From positions 1,187,444 to 1,251,443 of the forward strand of contig NC_020812.1 in assembly GCF_000348745.1 (NCBI RefSeq): a DNA stretch of 64,000 nucleotides, read 5' to 3'. The notes under the pieces were generated by a model. It saw only the letters and a program-made list of their open reading frames with translations, searched no databases and was not told the origin of the DNA. Position 1 is the stretch's first letter; every line of letters starts with the position of its first letter. The DNA is from Micavibrio aeruginosavorus EPB (GTDB lineage Bacteria; Pseudomonadota; Alphaproteobacteria; Micavibrionales; Micavibrionaceae). Shown piece after piece: positions 28,064 to 36,517 of the stretch. A program made the position numbers and the translations under genes.

Positions 28064-29587
28064 TTAGTACGCTCCAATTTTCAGGGCGAGGGGGTTGTAC
28101 AGATCGTCGCGGAACCAGCGGAAACCGGATTCCGTTTCAACAACGGCAATTTTTTCGGCTATGCGTTGTTGCAAAACATGGGTTTCGGCAAAATCCATCT
28201 GATACGCGGCGGTGTTGATAAACGCCACAACATCACCCGTTTCCGGGACAAAGTCCGGGAAGGTTTTGTGGTACTGGATCATGTCGTGGGTCAGGCAGAG
28301 GTTGCCCACATACATAACCCCGTTATCCGCCGGTTTACGGTTCTGGTTGCGGTATAAAACAACCGGGTCCGTCATCAATTTCAATTGCGTGGCGTTCAGG
28401 TTGGTGCGGTTCATGTCCAGAACCACCAATTGTTCACCCATCATGGATTGTTTGTTCAAATTGACGCGGGACAGGGTGATGCCACATTGGTCCAGCAATG
28501 CCCGGCCCGGTTCGACATACAAATCCATCAAACTGTCGGACAAGATGCGGGACAGAGATTGCCCGTCAAACAGCGGCAATGGTGCATCAATGACCGAAGC
28601 CAGATCCGCCGGGCCGTCATCCTTGTGATAGTGTTCCATAAAGTTTGGCGCGCCCTTAAGAACGCCACCTTCGTTACGGAATCCAAGACCGGAATCGTTC
28701 CATGTCAGGCTGTCGCGCTGACCAAGGACGGAGGCTTTTAGTTCCTCAACATACGCGTTCCATTCATCCTGGGATGCGGCATAGCGAATGCGATAGCCGC
28801 CGCCAATATCAATCCCGCGCGGGGACAAACCACGATTCATGCATTCGAATGTTAATTGCAGGATGGTTTCAATGGCCGGCGGGCGGCGAATATAATCGCC
28901 CGCGTTGAAATGGAAACTGAACCCGTGGAAATCCAAAACGTCCTTGTGCGCGACCAGATAATCGATAATCGCCGGGGCGTGCTCGACATTGTTGGCGAAT
29001 GCACTGTCCTGTGCCGTAAATTTTACGCGATCGGGCTTAAACCCATCCAGCCGGACAAGAATGCGGGCTTTCTTACCCGCAGGCAGAAGCGATTGCATGG
29101 CGATAATTTGCGCCATTTCCGTCATATTATCGACGTTAATTAAAACGTCCTGTTGCAGGCAGAGGGACAAGTAATCGGAATTTTTCGGGCCTGTGGCCTC
29201 GATTCGTGATGGGTGAAATCCGGAGGCCAGGGCGTTTTTCAATTCCCCTTCGGATGAAACATCCAATCCCACATTGGTCAGGGCCGCACGTTTTTTCAGT
29301 GCGGCGGATTTGTTCGGTTTGGATGTGTAAAAAATCCGTCCCTGCAATTGCCGGTCATCATAAACTTTCTGGAACGATGCAATTGTATCGGCAATGTGGT
29401 CCGGGAACATGATGTTCAGCGGCGACCCAATACCATCAACCAGCGAGAACACCAGGTCCTGATCGGCCAAAAACCGCTCAATCATCGGGTGAATGGCGGC
29501 CCGCACGCGGGGGCGTGCGCGGTCGATTGCGGACCCCAGTATTTGATCAGCCAGACAGAGGTTGTCTTTACGGACTGCATTGGTCAT
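28064..29587 (-). CDS. Fold-type III PLP-dependent decarboxylase (DAP/ornithine decarboxylase-like)
   Basis: A 507-residue enzyme of the alanine racemase/decarboxylase superfamily. The PLP lysine is in FYTSKPNKSAAL, followed by GLDVSSEGELKNALASGF. A glycine-rich phosphate site GIDIGGGYRIRYA and the substrate-side C-x3-D motif in GNLCLTHDMI precede NTAAYQMDFA. It is about 80 residues longer than diaminopimelate decarboxylase. It is not the usual LysA: it resembles Y4yA-type enzymes of unknown substrate. Position in the Zur-like operon suggests formation of an amine metabolite, not lysine synthesis (inference). Confidence 0.82.
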   Translation of the reverse strand: MTNAVRKDNLCLADQILGSAIDRARPRVRAAIHPMIERFLADQDLVFSLVDGIGSPLNIMFPDHIADTIASFQKVYDDRQLQGRIFYTSKPNKSAALKKRAALTNVGLDVSSEGELKNALASGFHPSRIEATGPKNSDYLSLCLQQDVLINVDNMTEMAQIIAMQSLLPAGKKARILVRLDGFKPDRVKFTAQDSAFANNVEHAPAIIDYLVAHKDVLDFHGFSFHFNAGDYIRRPPAIETILQLTFECMNRGLSPRGIDIGGGYRIRYAASQDEWNAYVEELKASVLGQRDSLTWNDSGLGFRNEGGVLKGAPNFMEHYHKDDGPADLASVIDAPLPLFDGQSLSRILSDSLMDLYVEPGRALLDQCGITLSRVNLNKQSMMGEQLVVLDMNRTNLNATQLKLMTDPVVLYRNQNRKPADNGVMYVGNLCLTHDMIQYHKTFPDFVPETGDVVAFINTAAYQMDFAETHVLQQRIAEKIAVVETESGFRWFRDDLYNPLALKIGAY

Positions 29588-29588
29588 T

Positions 29589-30557
29589 TTATGCCACCTT
29601 GGTGATTTTGAAATCCGGGTCGATCTGGTTCATGACATCGCCATAACCCTGCTGCACCCATTTCTTTTCATTCAATTTTGTATGCAGGGCATGCAGCATC
29701 GCCATACGGTCATGGGCGGACAGAACAGGTTTGGACGCGGCCAGCATGATTTTTTCCATCGCACCCGCAACATTACCCGTGACAAAATCGGCCGTAATCG
29801 CATCGCCACGTTGGCGCAGTTTTTTCAATGCTGATGTGTGCGGCAGAACGGCAATCGGCGTCATGCCGGTGGCCTTCACGATAAATTCAATATCGGACTC
29901 ATCTTCGATTTTGTTGGCGACCAGATGGATCAAGCCATCAATGCCGGATTCGCGGGCCAGTTCCATATACAGACGGCACACTTCGGCCGATTCCGGCGTG
30001 GGTTCGGCGATCAGGACGATGGCATCAAATTGAAGATGCATGGAATAGGCGAACGCATCGGTGCCCGCCACCATGTCGCAGACAACCCAGTCGTTATCGT
30101 TATCCAGCGCAATGTGGGACAGCAGGTTTTCGGCCACGAACAAATGGCTGTGGTAACAGGTCTGGCCAATACCGCCCTTGTCATACGTGCCCACACTCAT
30201 CAAATTCAGGCTGGGCGCATCATTGATACGCACGGAATAGGGCGCCAGCGCCGCATCATCCACGGAACGCACCAGATTGGAGCCTTCGCCCGGCGGTGTG
30301 GTGGGCAGGAATTTCGAAATGTCGGTCACGCGGGGATTCGTGCCCTTGATATAATTGCGAATAACATCGGCCACATCGGGGTTGGCCATCAACTTATCCA
30401 TGGCAACATCAACCCCCAGCAACCCGGACAGGTTCATGTTCACATCGGCATCGATCGCCAGAACATTGCGTTTTTGTACCGCGTTCATGTAACGGGTGAA
30501 CAATGCGGATGTTGTACTTTTCCCCGAACCACCTTTACCGGCGAATGCGATTTTCAT
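29589..30557 (-). CDS. CooC/MinD-type P-loop ATPase
   Basis: A 322-residue SIMIBI-class ATPase. It has a deviant Walker A AGKGGSGKSTTS with the signature Lys, a switch I Asp in AIDADVNMNLSGLLG and Walker B WVVCDMVAGTDAF. VANKIEDESD acts as the base-recognition motif. The overall form matches CooC, which inserts nickel into CO dehydrogenase, and related metal-centre chaperones, rather than chromosome-partitioning ParA. There is no CO dehydrogenase, hydrogenase or urease gene in the window. One base separates it from genes on both sides. Confidence 0.82.
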   Translation of the reverse strand: MKIAFAGKGGSGKSTTSALFTRYMNAVQKRNVLAIDADVNMNLSGLLGVDVAMDKLMANPDVADVIRNYIKGTNPRVTDISKFLPTTPPGEGSNLVRSVDDAALAPYSVRINDAPSLNLMSVGTYDKGGIGQTCYHSHLFVAENLLSHIALDNDNDWVVCDMVAGTDAFAYSMHLQFDAIVLIAEPTPESAEVCRLYMELARESGIDGLIHLVANKIEDESDIEFIVKATGMTPIAVLPHTSALKKLRQRGDAITADFVTGNVAGAMEKIMLAASKPVLSAHDRMAMLHALHTKLNEKKWVQQGYGDVMNQIDPDFKITKVA

Positions 30558-30558
30558 G

Positions 30559-31731
30559 TTATGCGGCTCCTTGCATTTTTTGAATGGTTTGGACGGCGTT
30601 GATAATCATATCCGCGGCGCGGACAATCTCCATCTCCGTCGTAAAACGCCCGAATGACAAGCGCATGGACTCTCGTGCGGGTTGATCGGCACCAGTCATG
30701 GCGCGGATAACATGCGAAATATACCCCGTGCGCGTGGCATTGCAGGCGGAAGACGGGCTGAACGCCAGGTCGGGCAGGGCGGCCAGCATATCTTCGTTCG
30801 TAATTCCCGGTATGCGGATATTGATGATGTTAGCCGCGCGCCATTTTGAATCAGAATGGCCGTTAATAACCAAATCTGGCAACGTTCCTTTTAATTTTTT
30901 CAGAAACAATGTGCGCAAGGACTCCATTTTTGCCAGATCGTCGGCCAGTTCGATGTGAACCAGCTCCGCCGCCTGTCCGAATCCGGCACACAATTCCGTG
31001 GCCACGGTTCCGGCCCGCATTCCGCCTTCATACATGCTGCCGAAGAGAAGTGGTTTTATATGCGCACGAACATTCGGCGCGATGTACAACGCGCCCATAC
31101 CCTTGGGCCCATAAATTTTATGCGATGACAGTGTGACCAGATCAGGATTGCCGCATTCTGCCAGAGTGAAGTTCATTTTGCCAACGGCTTGAGCGGCATC
31201 GGAATGGAAAATGACATCTTTGGGCAAAATGGCACGAATTTCGGCCAATGGTTGAATGGTGCCGACTTCGTTGTTCAGAGCCTGTACAGATACCAATCCC
31301 GTTTGCGGGGTGATAGCGGCGGCAACCATGTTACCTTCGATCATGCCGCATGGCTTGGGTTGAATGTAGGTTACAGTGAAGCCGCGCTTTTCAATCTCCG
31401 CCATCGGGCCCAAAACGGATTTATGCTCGACCGCTGTGGTGATGATGTGCGTTTTACCAGTTGCGCGCAGATAATCTAGAATACCGAACAACGCCATGTT
31501 GTTGGATTCGGTTGCACCCGATGTGAAGACCAAAGAGTCTTTTTTGGTGCCAATACAATCCGCCACTTGTTCACGGGCCAGATCAATATGGCTGGCGGCT
31601 TTCATGCCGAACGCATGGATGCGGGCACCGGCATTGCCAAAATCGTTATGCATGCAATCATCCATCACCGCGTGAACCCGGGGGTCCAGCGGGGTGGAGG
31701 CGCCGTAATCCATATAGATGGGATCGGTCAT
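30559..31731 (-). CDS. Cysteine desulfurase (NifS/IscS family)
   Basis: A 390-residue PLP enzyme that converts cysteine to alanine plus enzyme-bound persulfide. It shows MTDPIYMDYGASTPLDPRV, TSGATESNN, the PLP lysine in SSHKIYGPKGMGALYI and the persulfide Cys in SPSSACNATRTG. The frame opens at a GTG (31785) that lies inside an operator. I prefer the ATG at 31731 by family alignment and a GGCGGA upstream; 31758 is an alternative. First gene of the operon. There are no iscU, iscA or suf genes nearby, so it is not the housekeeping Fe-S operon. Confidence 0.88.
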   Translation of the reverse strand: MTDPIYMDYGASTPLDPRVHAVMDDCMHNDFGNAGARIHAFGMKAASHIDLAREQVADCIGTKKDSLVFTSGATESNNMALFGILDYLRATGKTHIITTAVEHKSVLGPMAEIEKRGFTVTYIQPKPCGMIEGNMVAAAITPQTGLVSVQALNNEVGTIQPLAEIRAILPKDVIFHSDAAQAVGKMNFTLAECGNPDLVTLSSHKIYGPKGMGALYIAPNVRAHIKPLLFGSMYEGGMRAGTVATELCAGFGQAAELVHIELADDLAKMESLRTLFLKKLKGTLPDLVINGHSDSKWRAANIINIRIPGITNEDMLAALPDLAFSPSSACNATRTGYISHVIRAMTGADQPARESMRLSFGRFTTEMEIVRAADMIINAVQTIQKMQGAA

Positions 31732-31769
31732 AATTTTGAAATCCGCCAAGGGGGCCATGGGCCCGGAAC

Positions 31770-31814
31770 TGTTACTGAGTAACACTGTTATAAAGTAACA
31801 ATCCCGGGCGTCAA
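31770..31814 (-). promoter_or_regulatory. Sigma-70 promoter overlapped by two tandem Zur-like operators
   Basis: On the minus strand -35 TTGACG (31814-31809), 16-base spacer and -10 TATAAC (31792-31787) form a strong promoter for the desulfurase operon. Two 15-base palindromes lie at 31770-31784 (TGTTACTGAGTAACA) and 31786-31800 (TGTTATAAAGTAACA), set 16 bases apart. They cover the -10 and the predicted start of transcription. They resemble the Zur consensus TGTTAT-N3-ATAACA. Metal-loaded Zur binding would block the polymerase. Confidence 0.75.
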
Positions 31815-31835
31815 GCTTTGAAATTCAACTGAAAT

Positions 31836-32876
31836 CTACGGGCGCGGTGACGTGCACATCGTTGATTCATCAGTCAATTTTTTCCATTCATCTGCGGGCA
31901 AACCCGGATTTTGCATGGGGTGCTGTTGATGATGGTTGTCGTGATTATGGTGGTGGTCATGATCGCCGCCCCCATGGTGGTCGTGTCCACCTGTTAAGGA
32001 CATGCCGGCGGCAATACCAAAGGCCAGGGCCGCAGAGCAGCCCAGTTTCCATGCGGAGCTTTTCACGCCACGCCATTTATCAATGCCATAGGTCACCGCG
32101 GTCGCAATAACTGGCGCTGTCAGCATCATAACACCCGCCATGGTCCCAGCGGACACAGCCGTGCCGGAGGCGGCGGCAATGGCCGGAATGGCGATGCAAC
32201 CAACGTGCGACACCGCGGCCCCACCCGCACCACCGCCAACGCACATGGCGCAGCTTTTAAACGCATTGCGCAGACCGCTGGGAATGCGTTCATAAATCCC
32301 AACCAAAGCCGGGTGAGCGGATTGATGGGCTTCGGCAAAAATTTGCATGGTGGTCGTTTCAAACCGACGGGCCAGTGCCTTCATGGTTTCCGGGTTGTTA
32401 TGCATGAAGGTATCGGCCGCAGCGCGAAGGGCTTCAAATTCCGGTTTGTGCGCCTGGGCCTTCAGATGCAGAGGCACAGCGGCATAGCCGGGCGCGGTAT
32501 AACCATCAAACAATTCAACCGTGGCTTCATCCAGAAAATCCGTATTTTTCACCGGATCTTTCGGCAAATTCAGCCCCTTGGTACTGATGTTATGCTTATA
32601 GGATGCAATATCCATGGCGCGGCGCAGGGATTCCATATCCTCATCAGCCGTTTCACGGTGCCAGTTCATATTGCTCTGTGCCACGGCGATGCGGGCTTTG
32701 TCGGTGGCCAGTTCATATTTGCTGTATCCGTCGCATCCAAACATGGATGGCATGGATTGCTCGATGCGGAAAGTCGACAACGCAACCAGCGCAACGGCAT
32801 AGCGTGCCGGGTCAAAAATACCATTAACCGGATTTGTGGCGATGTCGCGGGCCACAGTTTTGTGAAATTTGCACAT
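31836..32876 (-). CDS. Membrane protein with histidine-rich metal-binding segment
   Basis: A 346-residue protein of no family I recognise. Residues 1-205 are mostly helical and soluble-looking. Two or three hydrophobic stretches follow (about 220-262 and 278-294, Gly/Ala-rich, with MCVGGGAGGAAVSHVGC). The segment 298-319 contains 11 His among 22 residues (HDHHGGGDHDHHHNHDNHH), a clear candidate zinc or nickel site. It lies upstream of the Zur-like operon on the same strand but before that operon's own promoter. A role in zinc storage, sensing or export is inferred from the His tract and location. Confidence 0.7.
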   Translation of the reverse strand: MCKFHKTVARDIATNPVNGIFDPARYAVALVALSTFRIEQSMPSMFGCDGYSKYELATDKARIAVAQSNMNWHRETADEDMESLRRAMDIASYKHNISTKGLNLPKDPVKNTDFLDEATVELFDGYTAPGYAAVPLHLKAQAHKPEFEALRAAADTFMHNNPETMKALARRFETTTMQIFAEAHQSAHPALVGIYERIPSGLRNAFKSCAMCVGGGAGGAAVSHVGCIAIPAIAAASGTAVSAGTMAGVMMLTAPVIATAVTYGIDKWRGVKSSAWKLGCSAALAFGIAAGMSLTGGHDHHGGGDHDHHHNHDNHHQQHPMQNPGLPADEWKKLTDESTMCTSPRP

Positions 32877-32885
32877 AGTGATAGC

Positions 32886-32931
32886 TCTTTCGTTTGTGAT
32901 GTTTGATGGTGTTTTTCAATCAAACGAAAGA
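32886..32931 (-). repeat. Perfect 11-base inverted repeat spanning the DUF2946-like stop codon
   Basis: TCTTTCGTTTG (32886-32896) and CAAACGAAAGA (32921-32931) are exact reverse complements, 24 bases apart. They cover the stop codon of the upstream gene and run up to the ribosome-site region of the next. There is no T tract, so it is not a standard terminator. It may couple or insulate the two genes. Confidence 0.6.
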
Positions 32932-33309
32932 CGGCGGCGCGCGTGATGACGCACGGGCGATGGCGTTGCGGTCCCGGATATGGTCGGACCAAAAATCAAC
33001 AAAAATGGAATAGGGGGCTTGCGCCGCGACGAATGTAATAGGTGGTGGAACATCACCGGCCAGGACAGGAGCAAAGGGGCAATGTTCCCCGGCCTGATTA
33101 TGGTCTTCGTCATTGATGGGCTGGCCATGCGCATCCACCGTAATGGTTTGCGTGCCAAAGCCAGAGCAAATGACCATGGTAAACGTGCCATCGTCCCGGT
33201 CCCCGGGCATATAGCCGACCGGGATCATCGCGCGCGCAAAAATCGCCAAAACCACAAGGGTTACGGACAATATTTTGATCCAGTGTTTTACTGAGGGCGC
33301 AAACGTCAT
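32920..33309 (-). CDS. DUF2946-like small membrane-anchored protein
   Basis: A 129-residue protein. An N-terminal hydrophobic helix (IKILSVTLVVLAIFARAMI) is followed by IPVGYMPG and TMVICSG, and a HCPFAPVLAG motif lies further on. This layout fits the DUF2946 family, whose members often sit near copper or other metal-handling genes. The C-terminus is basic. It lies 43 bases upstream of the His-rich membrane protein on the same strand, so the two are probably co-transcribed. Function unknown; the match is from memory of the motif pattern. Confidence 0.65.
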   Translation of the reverse strand: MTFAPSVKHWIKILSVTLVVLAIFARAMIPVGYMPGDRDDGTFTMVICSGFGTQTITVDAHGQPINDEDHNQAGEHCPFAPVLAGDVPPPITFVAAQAPYSIFVDFWSDHIRDRNAIARASSRAPPSFV

Positions 33310-33485
33310 GGGGCGCAGGATATCGGATCAGGGGATGGGATGCAAAAAAAGAAAAACTATTATAATTCAATATGTTAATATGTATTTTTATCAGAATGAC
33401 CGGTTGCGGTCACAATATATACATTGCGGCGCTGGCGTGACAAAATACGTCCCTTCATAAATAAAACCGCATACGGAATCACGCC

Positions 33486-34625
33486 ATGCCGGACGAAACG
33501 AACCCAATCACACAAACAAATGCGCGCCGATGGGCGGACCGTTCCCTGTTTTTGCCTGCATCCATGGCGCGCTGGCTTTTGGTTTTCTTGTTTATTGCGG
33601 GTGTCTATTTCTTTCACGGCTTTATTGTTCCGGCATTAACCGCTTTGGTCATTTCGGTTGCGACGTGGCCGCTTTATAAAAAACTGCTGCAATCGCTCAA
33701 TTATCATAAATCGCTGTCGGCGACGATCGCCTTGCTGGTCGCCATCGTGTTTCTGGTCGTGCCGCTCGGTGTCCTGACATCGTATGCAATCAAAGAGATT
33801 ACGATCTGGCTGGCATGGGCGGTTGAAGCCAACGCAAAGGGGGCCGCTGTGCCCGATTGGATTGCCTCCTTGCCTGTCGTGGGTGATTGGCTGGCGCAGC
33901 AATGGGATTTGTATATTGGCCATCCCGGCATGATCGGGACATTTGTACAACAAATCAGCGGATCAAATGTCGGTTCAATCTATAGCGGCGTGTTAACTGC
34001 CAGTGGCAGCCTTCTACACATTTTACTGACCTTGATCTTTATTCTCATTACTTTGTTTTTTATCTACCGCGATGGTCTGTCGTTTGTTGATCAACTGGAC
34101 CGCATTGGTGAATATGTGTTTCCGGAGCGCTGGACCCGCATCTCACGCATCGTGCCGATGGCCATTAACTCAACTGTTGTTGGAATGGGCATCATTGCAA
34201 TTGGCGAGGGGATCGTTCTGGGTACCGCATATTGGATTGCGGGCGTACCGTCGCCGGTTATGCTGGGGGTTTTGACGGGCATTATGGCCATGGTTCCCGG
34301 CGGGGCGCCGTTATGTTTTACCCTGGTTTCAACATATCTGGTCGCCAGCGGTGCCCCGTTGGAAGGGATGTTGTTGTTTGCATGGGGGGCGTCCGAGCTG
34401 TTCTTTGTTGATAAATTCCTGCGCCCTCATCTTGTTGGCGGGCCGATCCGCCTGCCATTCCTGCCCACATTTTTCGGCCTGATCGGTGGCGTAAAAACGA
34501 TGGGATTTGTCGGCCTTTTCATCGGCCCAGCACTTATGGCATTGATTATATCGATCTGGCGCGAGGCCATTGACGAGCTGAGCAAAAAAAATGACGTCAG
34601 CGAAGGGCTGAAACAACACCCATGA
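33486..34625 (+). CDS. AI-2E family permease (PerM/YdiK type)
   Basis: A 379-residue membrane protein with about eight helices: an N-terminal pair (WLLVFLFIAGVYFFHGFIV), the central hydrophilic segment typical of the family (NAKGAAVPDWIASLPVVGDW), then LTLIFILITLFFIYRDG and FFGLIGGVKTMGFVGLFIGP near the end. Family members include TqsA and sodium/proton antiporters, so the substrate is open. Its stop overlaps the start of the next gene by ATGA. Confidence 0.88.
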   Translation: MPDETNPITQTNARRWADRSLFLPASMARWLLVFLFIAGVYFFHGFIVPALTALVISVATWPLYKKLLQSLNYHKSLSATIALLVAIVFLVVPLGVLTSYAIKEITIWLAWAVEANAKGAAVPDWIASLPVVGDWLAQQWDLYIGHPGMIGTFVQQISGSNVGSIYSGVLTASGSLLHILLTLIFILITLFFIYRDGLSFVDQLDRIGEYVFPERWTRISRIVPMAINSTVVGMGIIAIGEGIVLGTAYWIAGVPSPVMLGVLTGIMAMVPGGAPLCFTLVSTYLVASGAPLEGMLLFAWGASELFFVDKFLRPHLVGGPIRLPFLPTFFGLIGGVKTMGFVGLFIGPALMALIISIWREAIDELSKKNDVSEGLKQHP

Positions 34626-35761
34626 ATCGTTACGGTTTCATTCTTTTCCTTCTATTTGCGCTGATCCTATCCGGTTGTATGTCACCGGATGCGGAAGCAC
34701 CGCGCGGAACCGAGGCAGAACTGGAAAAAGAACGCCGGACGCAGATTGAAATGGTTTTCAATACCAATCTGGAAGAAGAACGCAGGATCCTGAGCATCGC
34801 ATATCCGATTTTTAAGGCGAATGTCGATATTTGTCCGGTTTTTGGTTATGCAACAGGCTTGTATGTATGGAATAAATATAATTTCGAGCGGAAAAACCGA
34901 TCAATTGCCAAACGTACATTTAACATTGGCGAAACGCTCCAGATCAAACACATCATGCCGGACAGCCCCGCAGAGCGCGCTGGATTGCAAATCGGCGACA
35001 GGCTGGTCAGCTTGAACGGCAAAGATATAAACAAGGGGCGATATGCTGAGCGTGATTATTACAAGGATTTAAGAAGTATATACCGCGATGAAAAGATCAA
35101 CTTGGTTGTACAACGCGGCGTGAACATGATCCCCATATCCATGGTGCGCGATAAAATTTGCGGCTATGGAATAAAGTACAGTCAAAAAATGGAAATTAAC
35201 GCTTTCGCCGATGGCTATGCCGTGTATATGCAGCGCGGAATGTATAGATTTATTGAAAGTGATGAAGAGTTGGCCACCGTAATCGGCCACGAACTCGCCC
35301 ATAATTCCATGTTGCATATTGACAAATTTAAATGGAATTCAAGCATTCCGATCATTGCCGGAATTGCCGCAGAGTTGGCGAACGCTTTTTATGGAACCGA
35401 TATTGATACCGATTCAATTGATACCCTGCAGGGCTATACACGTTTGATTTATGCGCCGTCATTCGAACGGGAAGCAGATTATGTCGGTTTGTATATGATC
35501 GCGCGGGCAGGTTTTGATACGTCAAAATCCGCCAATTTCTGGCGTCGCATGTCGGCAGAACATGCGGGTGAATCCGGTGTTGATGTCGAATTTTTAAATT
35601 CACACCCATCAAATCCCGATCGTTTTATATCGCTAGAAAAAGCACACAAAGAAATCATGCATAAAAAACGACACAGTTTACCGCTATTGCCTAAAATGGA
35701 GGAGGGTAAAACATTACCGCTTGTCGAGACTCCCTATGTTCGCAAAGGTGGAATGCGCTAA
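34622..35761 (+). CDS. M48-family metalloprotease lipoprotein with internal PDZ domain
   Basis: A 379-residue secreted protease. The lipoprotein signal ends LFALILSGC with the lipidated Cys near residue 19. A PDZ domain (IMPDSPAERAGLQIGDRLVSLNGKD) comes before the catalytic part. The zinc motif is HELAH in TVIGHELAHNSM, and the third ligand is probably Glu in FEREADYVGL. LNSHPSNPDRF near the end is a typical M48 motif. It may process envelope proteins (inference). Overlaps the AI-2E gene by 4 bases and is followed by a strong terminator. Confidence 0.88.
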   Translation: MNRYGFILFLLFALILSGCMSPDAEAPRGTEAELEKERRTQIEMVFNTNLEEERRILSIAYPIFKANVDICPVFGYATGLYVWNKYNFERKNRSIAKRTFNIGETLQIKHIMPDSPAERAGLQIGDRLVSLNGKDINKGRYAERDYYKDLRSIYRDEKINLVVQRGVNMIPISMVRDKICGYGIKYSQKMEINAFADGYAVYMQRGMYRFIESDEELATVIGHELAHNSMLHIDKFKWNSSIPIIAGIAAELANAFYGTDIDTDSIDTLQGYTRLIYAPSFEREADYVGLYMIARAGFDTSKSANFWRRMSAEHAGESGVDVEFLNSHPSNPDRFISLEKAHKEIMHKKRHSLPLLPKMEEGKTLPLVETPYVRKGGMR

Positions 35762-35795
35762 GTAAAAAAGCCGGAGATGTCTCCGGCTTTTTTAC
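35762..35795. terminator. Bidirectional intrinsic terminator
   Basis: GTAAAAAAGCCGGAGA and TCTCCGGCTTTTTTAC form a perfect hairpin with T tracts on both strands. It ends the protease gene on the plus strand and the CBS-domain gene on the minus strand. Confidence 0.92.
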
Positions 35796-35811
35796 TTTTT
35801 TCTTTAAGCAA

Positions 35812-36258
35812 TCACATCGGTCGCGCACCGGCACGGACTCGCGTTGCATGCTGCACCACTTTGGAGACTTCCAACGGGTTGGCGTCATTACGCAGGATAT
35901 GACCAAAGGTTAATATTCCCGTCACAGCGCCGGAGCCATTGGTGACGATCAGGCGGCTGACATTGTTTTCACGCATCAGATCGGCGGCTTCTTCAAGGCT
36001 ATCGTTCTCACCACAGGTGTAAAGAACGCGTGTCATATAATTCACGACTTTTTCCTTGGATGTATCTTTGCCGTTGGCGACGGCGCGAATAACAATGTCG
36101 CGATCTGTGATGATCCCGGTGATATTATCCTTTGTGCCGACGGGCAATATACCGCAATCTATGGCGATCATTTTTATTGATGCGTCTTTCAGGCTGGTTT
36201 CCGGAGATATGATAACCGGGTTGGCGGTCATTATCTCTTTGACTGTTGTGGATCTCAT
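35812..36258 (-). CDS. CBS-domain pair protein
   Basis: A 148-residue protein made of two CBS motifs, which usually bind adenosine nucleotides and sense energy state. The first spans VKEIMTANPVIISPETSLKD to TGIITDRDIVIRAVA; the second VVNYMTRVLYTCGEND to VTGILTFGHILR. The ATG at 36258 follows AAGGAGATCAGTT, a strong ribosome site, so I reject the longer frame from 36279. It is transcribed alone. The 259 bases upstream to the amidase gene hold no feature I can support beyond that gene's AAGGAAG ribosome site. Confidence 0.88.
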   Translation of the reverse strand: MRSTTVKEIMTANPVIISPETSLKDASIKMIAIDCGILPVGTKDNITGIITDRDIVIRAVANGKDTSKEKVVNYMTRVLYTCGENDSLEEAADLMRENNVSRLIVTNGSGAVTGILTFGHILRNDANPLEVSKVVQHATRVRAGARPM

Positions 36259-36517
36259 AACTGATCTCCTTCCATTCAAAAATGATGGGATGTCAGATTG
36301 AATCTGGCGTGGATATATAAATAAACGCTAATAAACATGCGCTCAAATGAGAGGTAGGTGCAATGCACAGTGCTTCAAGAGATAGATAAAAAGCCGCATA
36401 TTTATTGATGTTTTTCAACGGATTTGGCCTGTTTTAAGGGGATGTTAGCCTTTTGGCGATACGGTGGGCATTGAAAAAAACAGAGTCTCACCAAGAGAAC
36501 AATAAGGAAGAGCGCCT

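Noticed and set aside
31731-31785. Longer cysteine desulfurase start (GTG at 31785)
   Set aside because: The codon lies in the operator and upstream of any reasonable transcription-to-translation spacing; family alignment favours 31731.
33110-33370. Alternative minus-strand frame over the DUF2946-like gene
   Set aside because: Out of frame with the recognisable HCPF-containing protein and lacks a membrane helix or motif.
33365-33395. AT-rich TATGTTAATATG stretch as a Zur site for the DUF2946-like gene
   Set aside because: It lacks the TGTTA-N5-TAACA symmetry seen at the desulfurase promoter.
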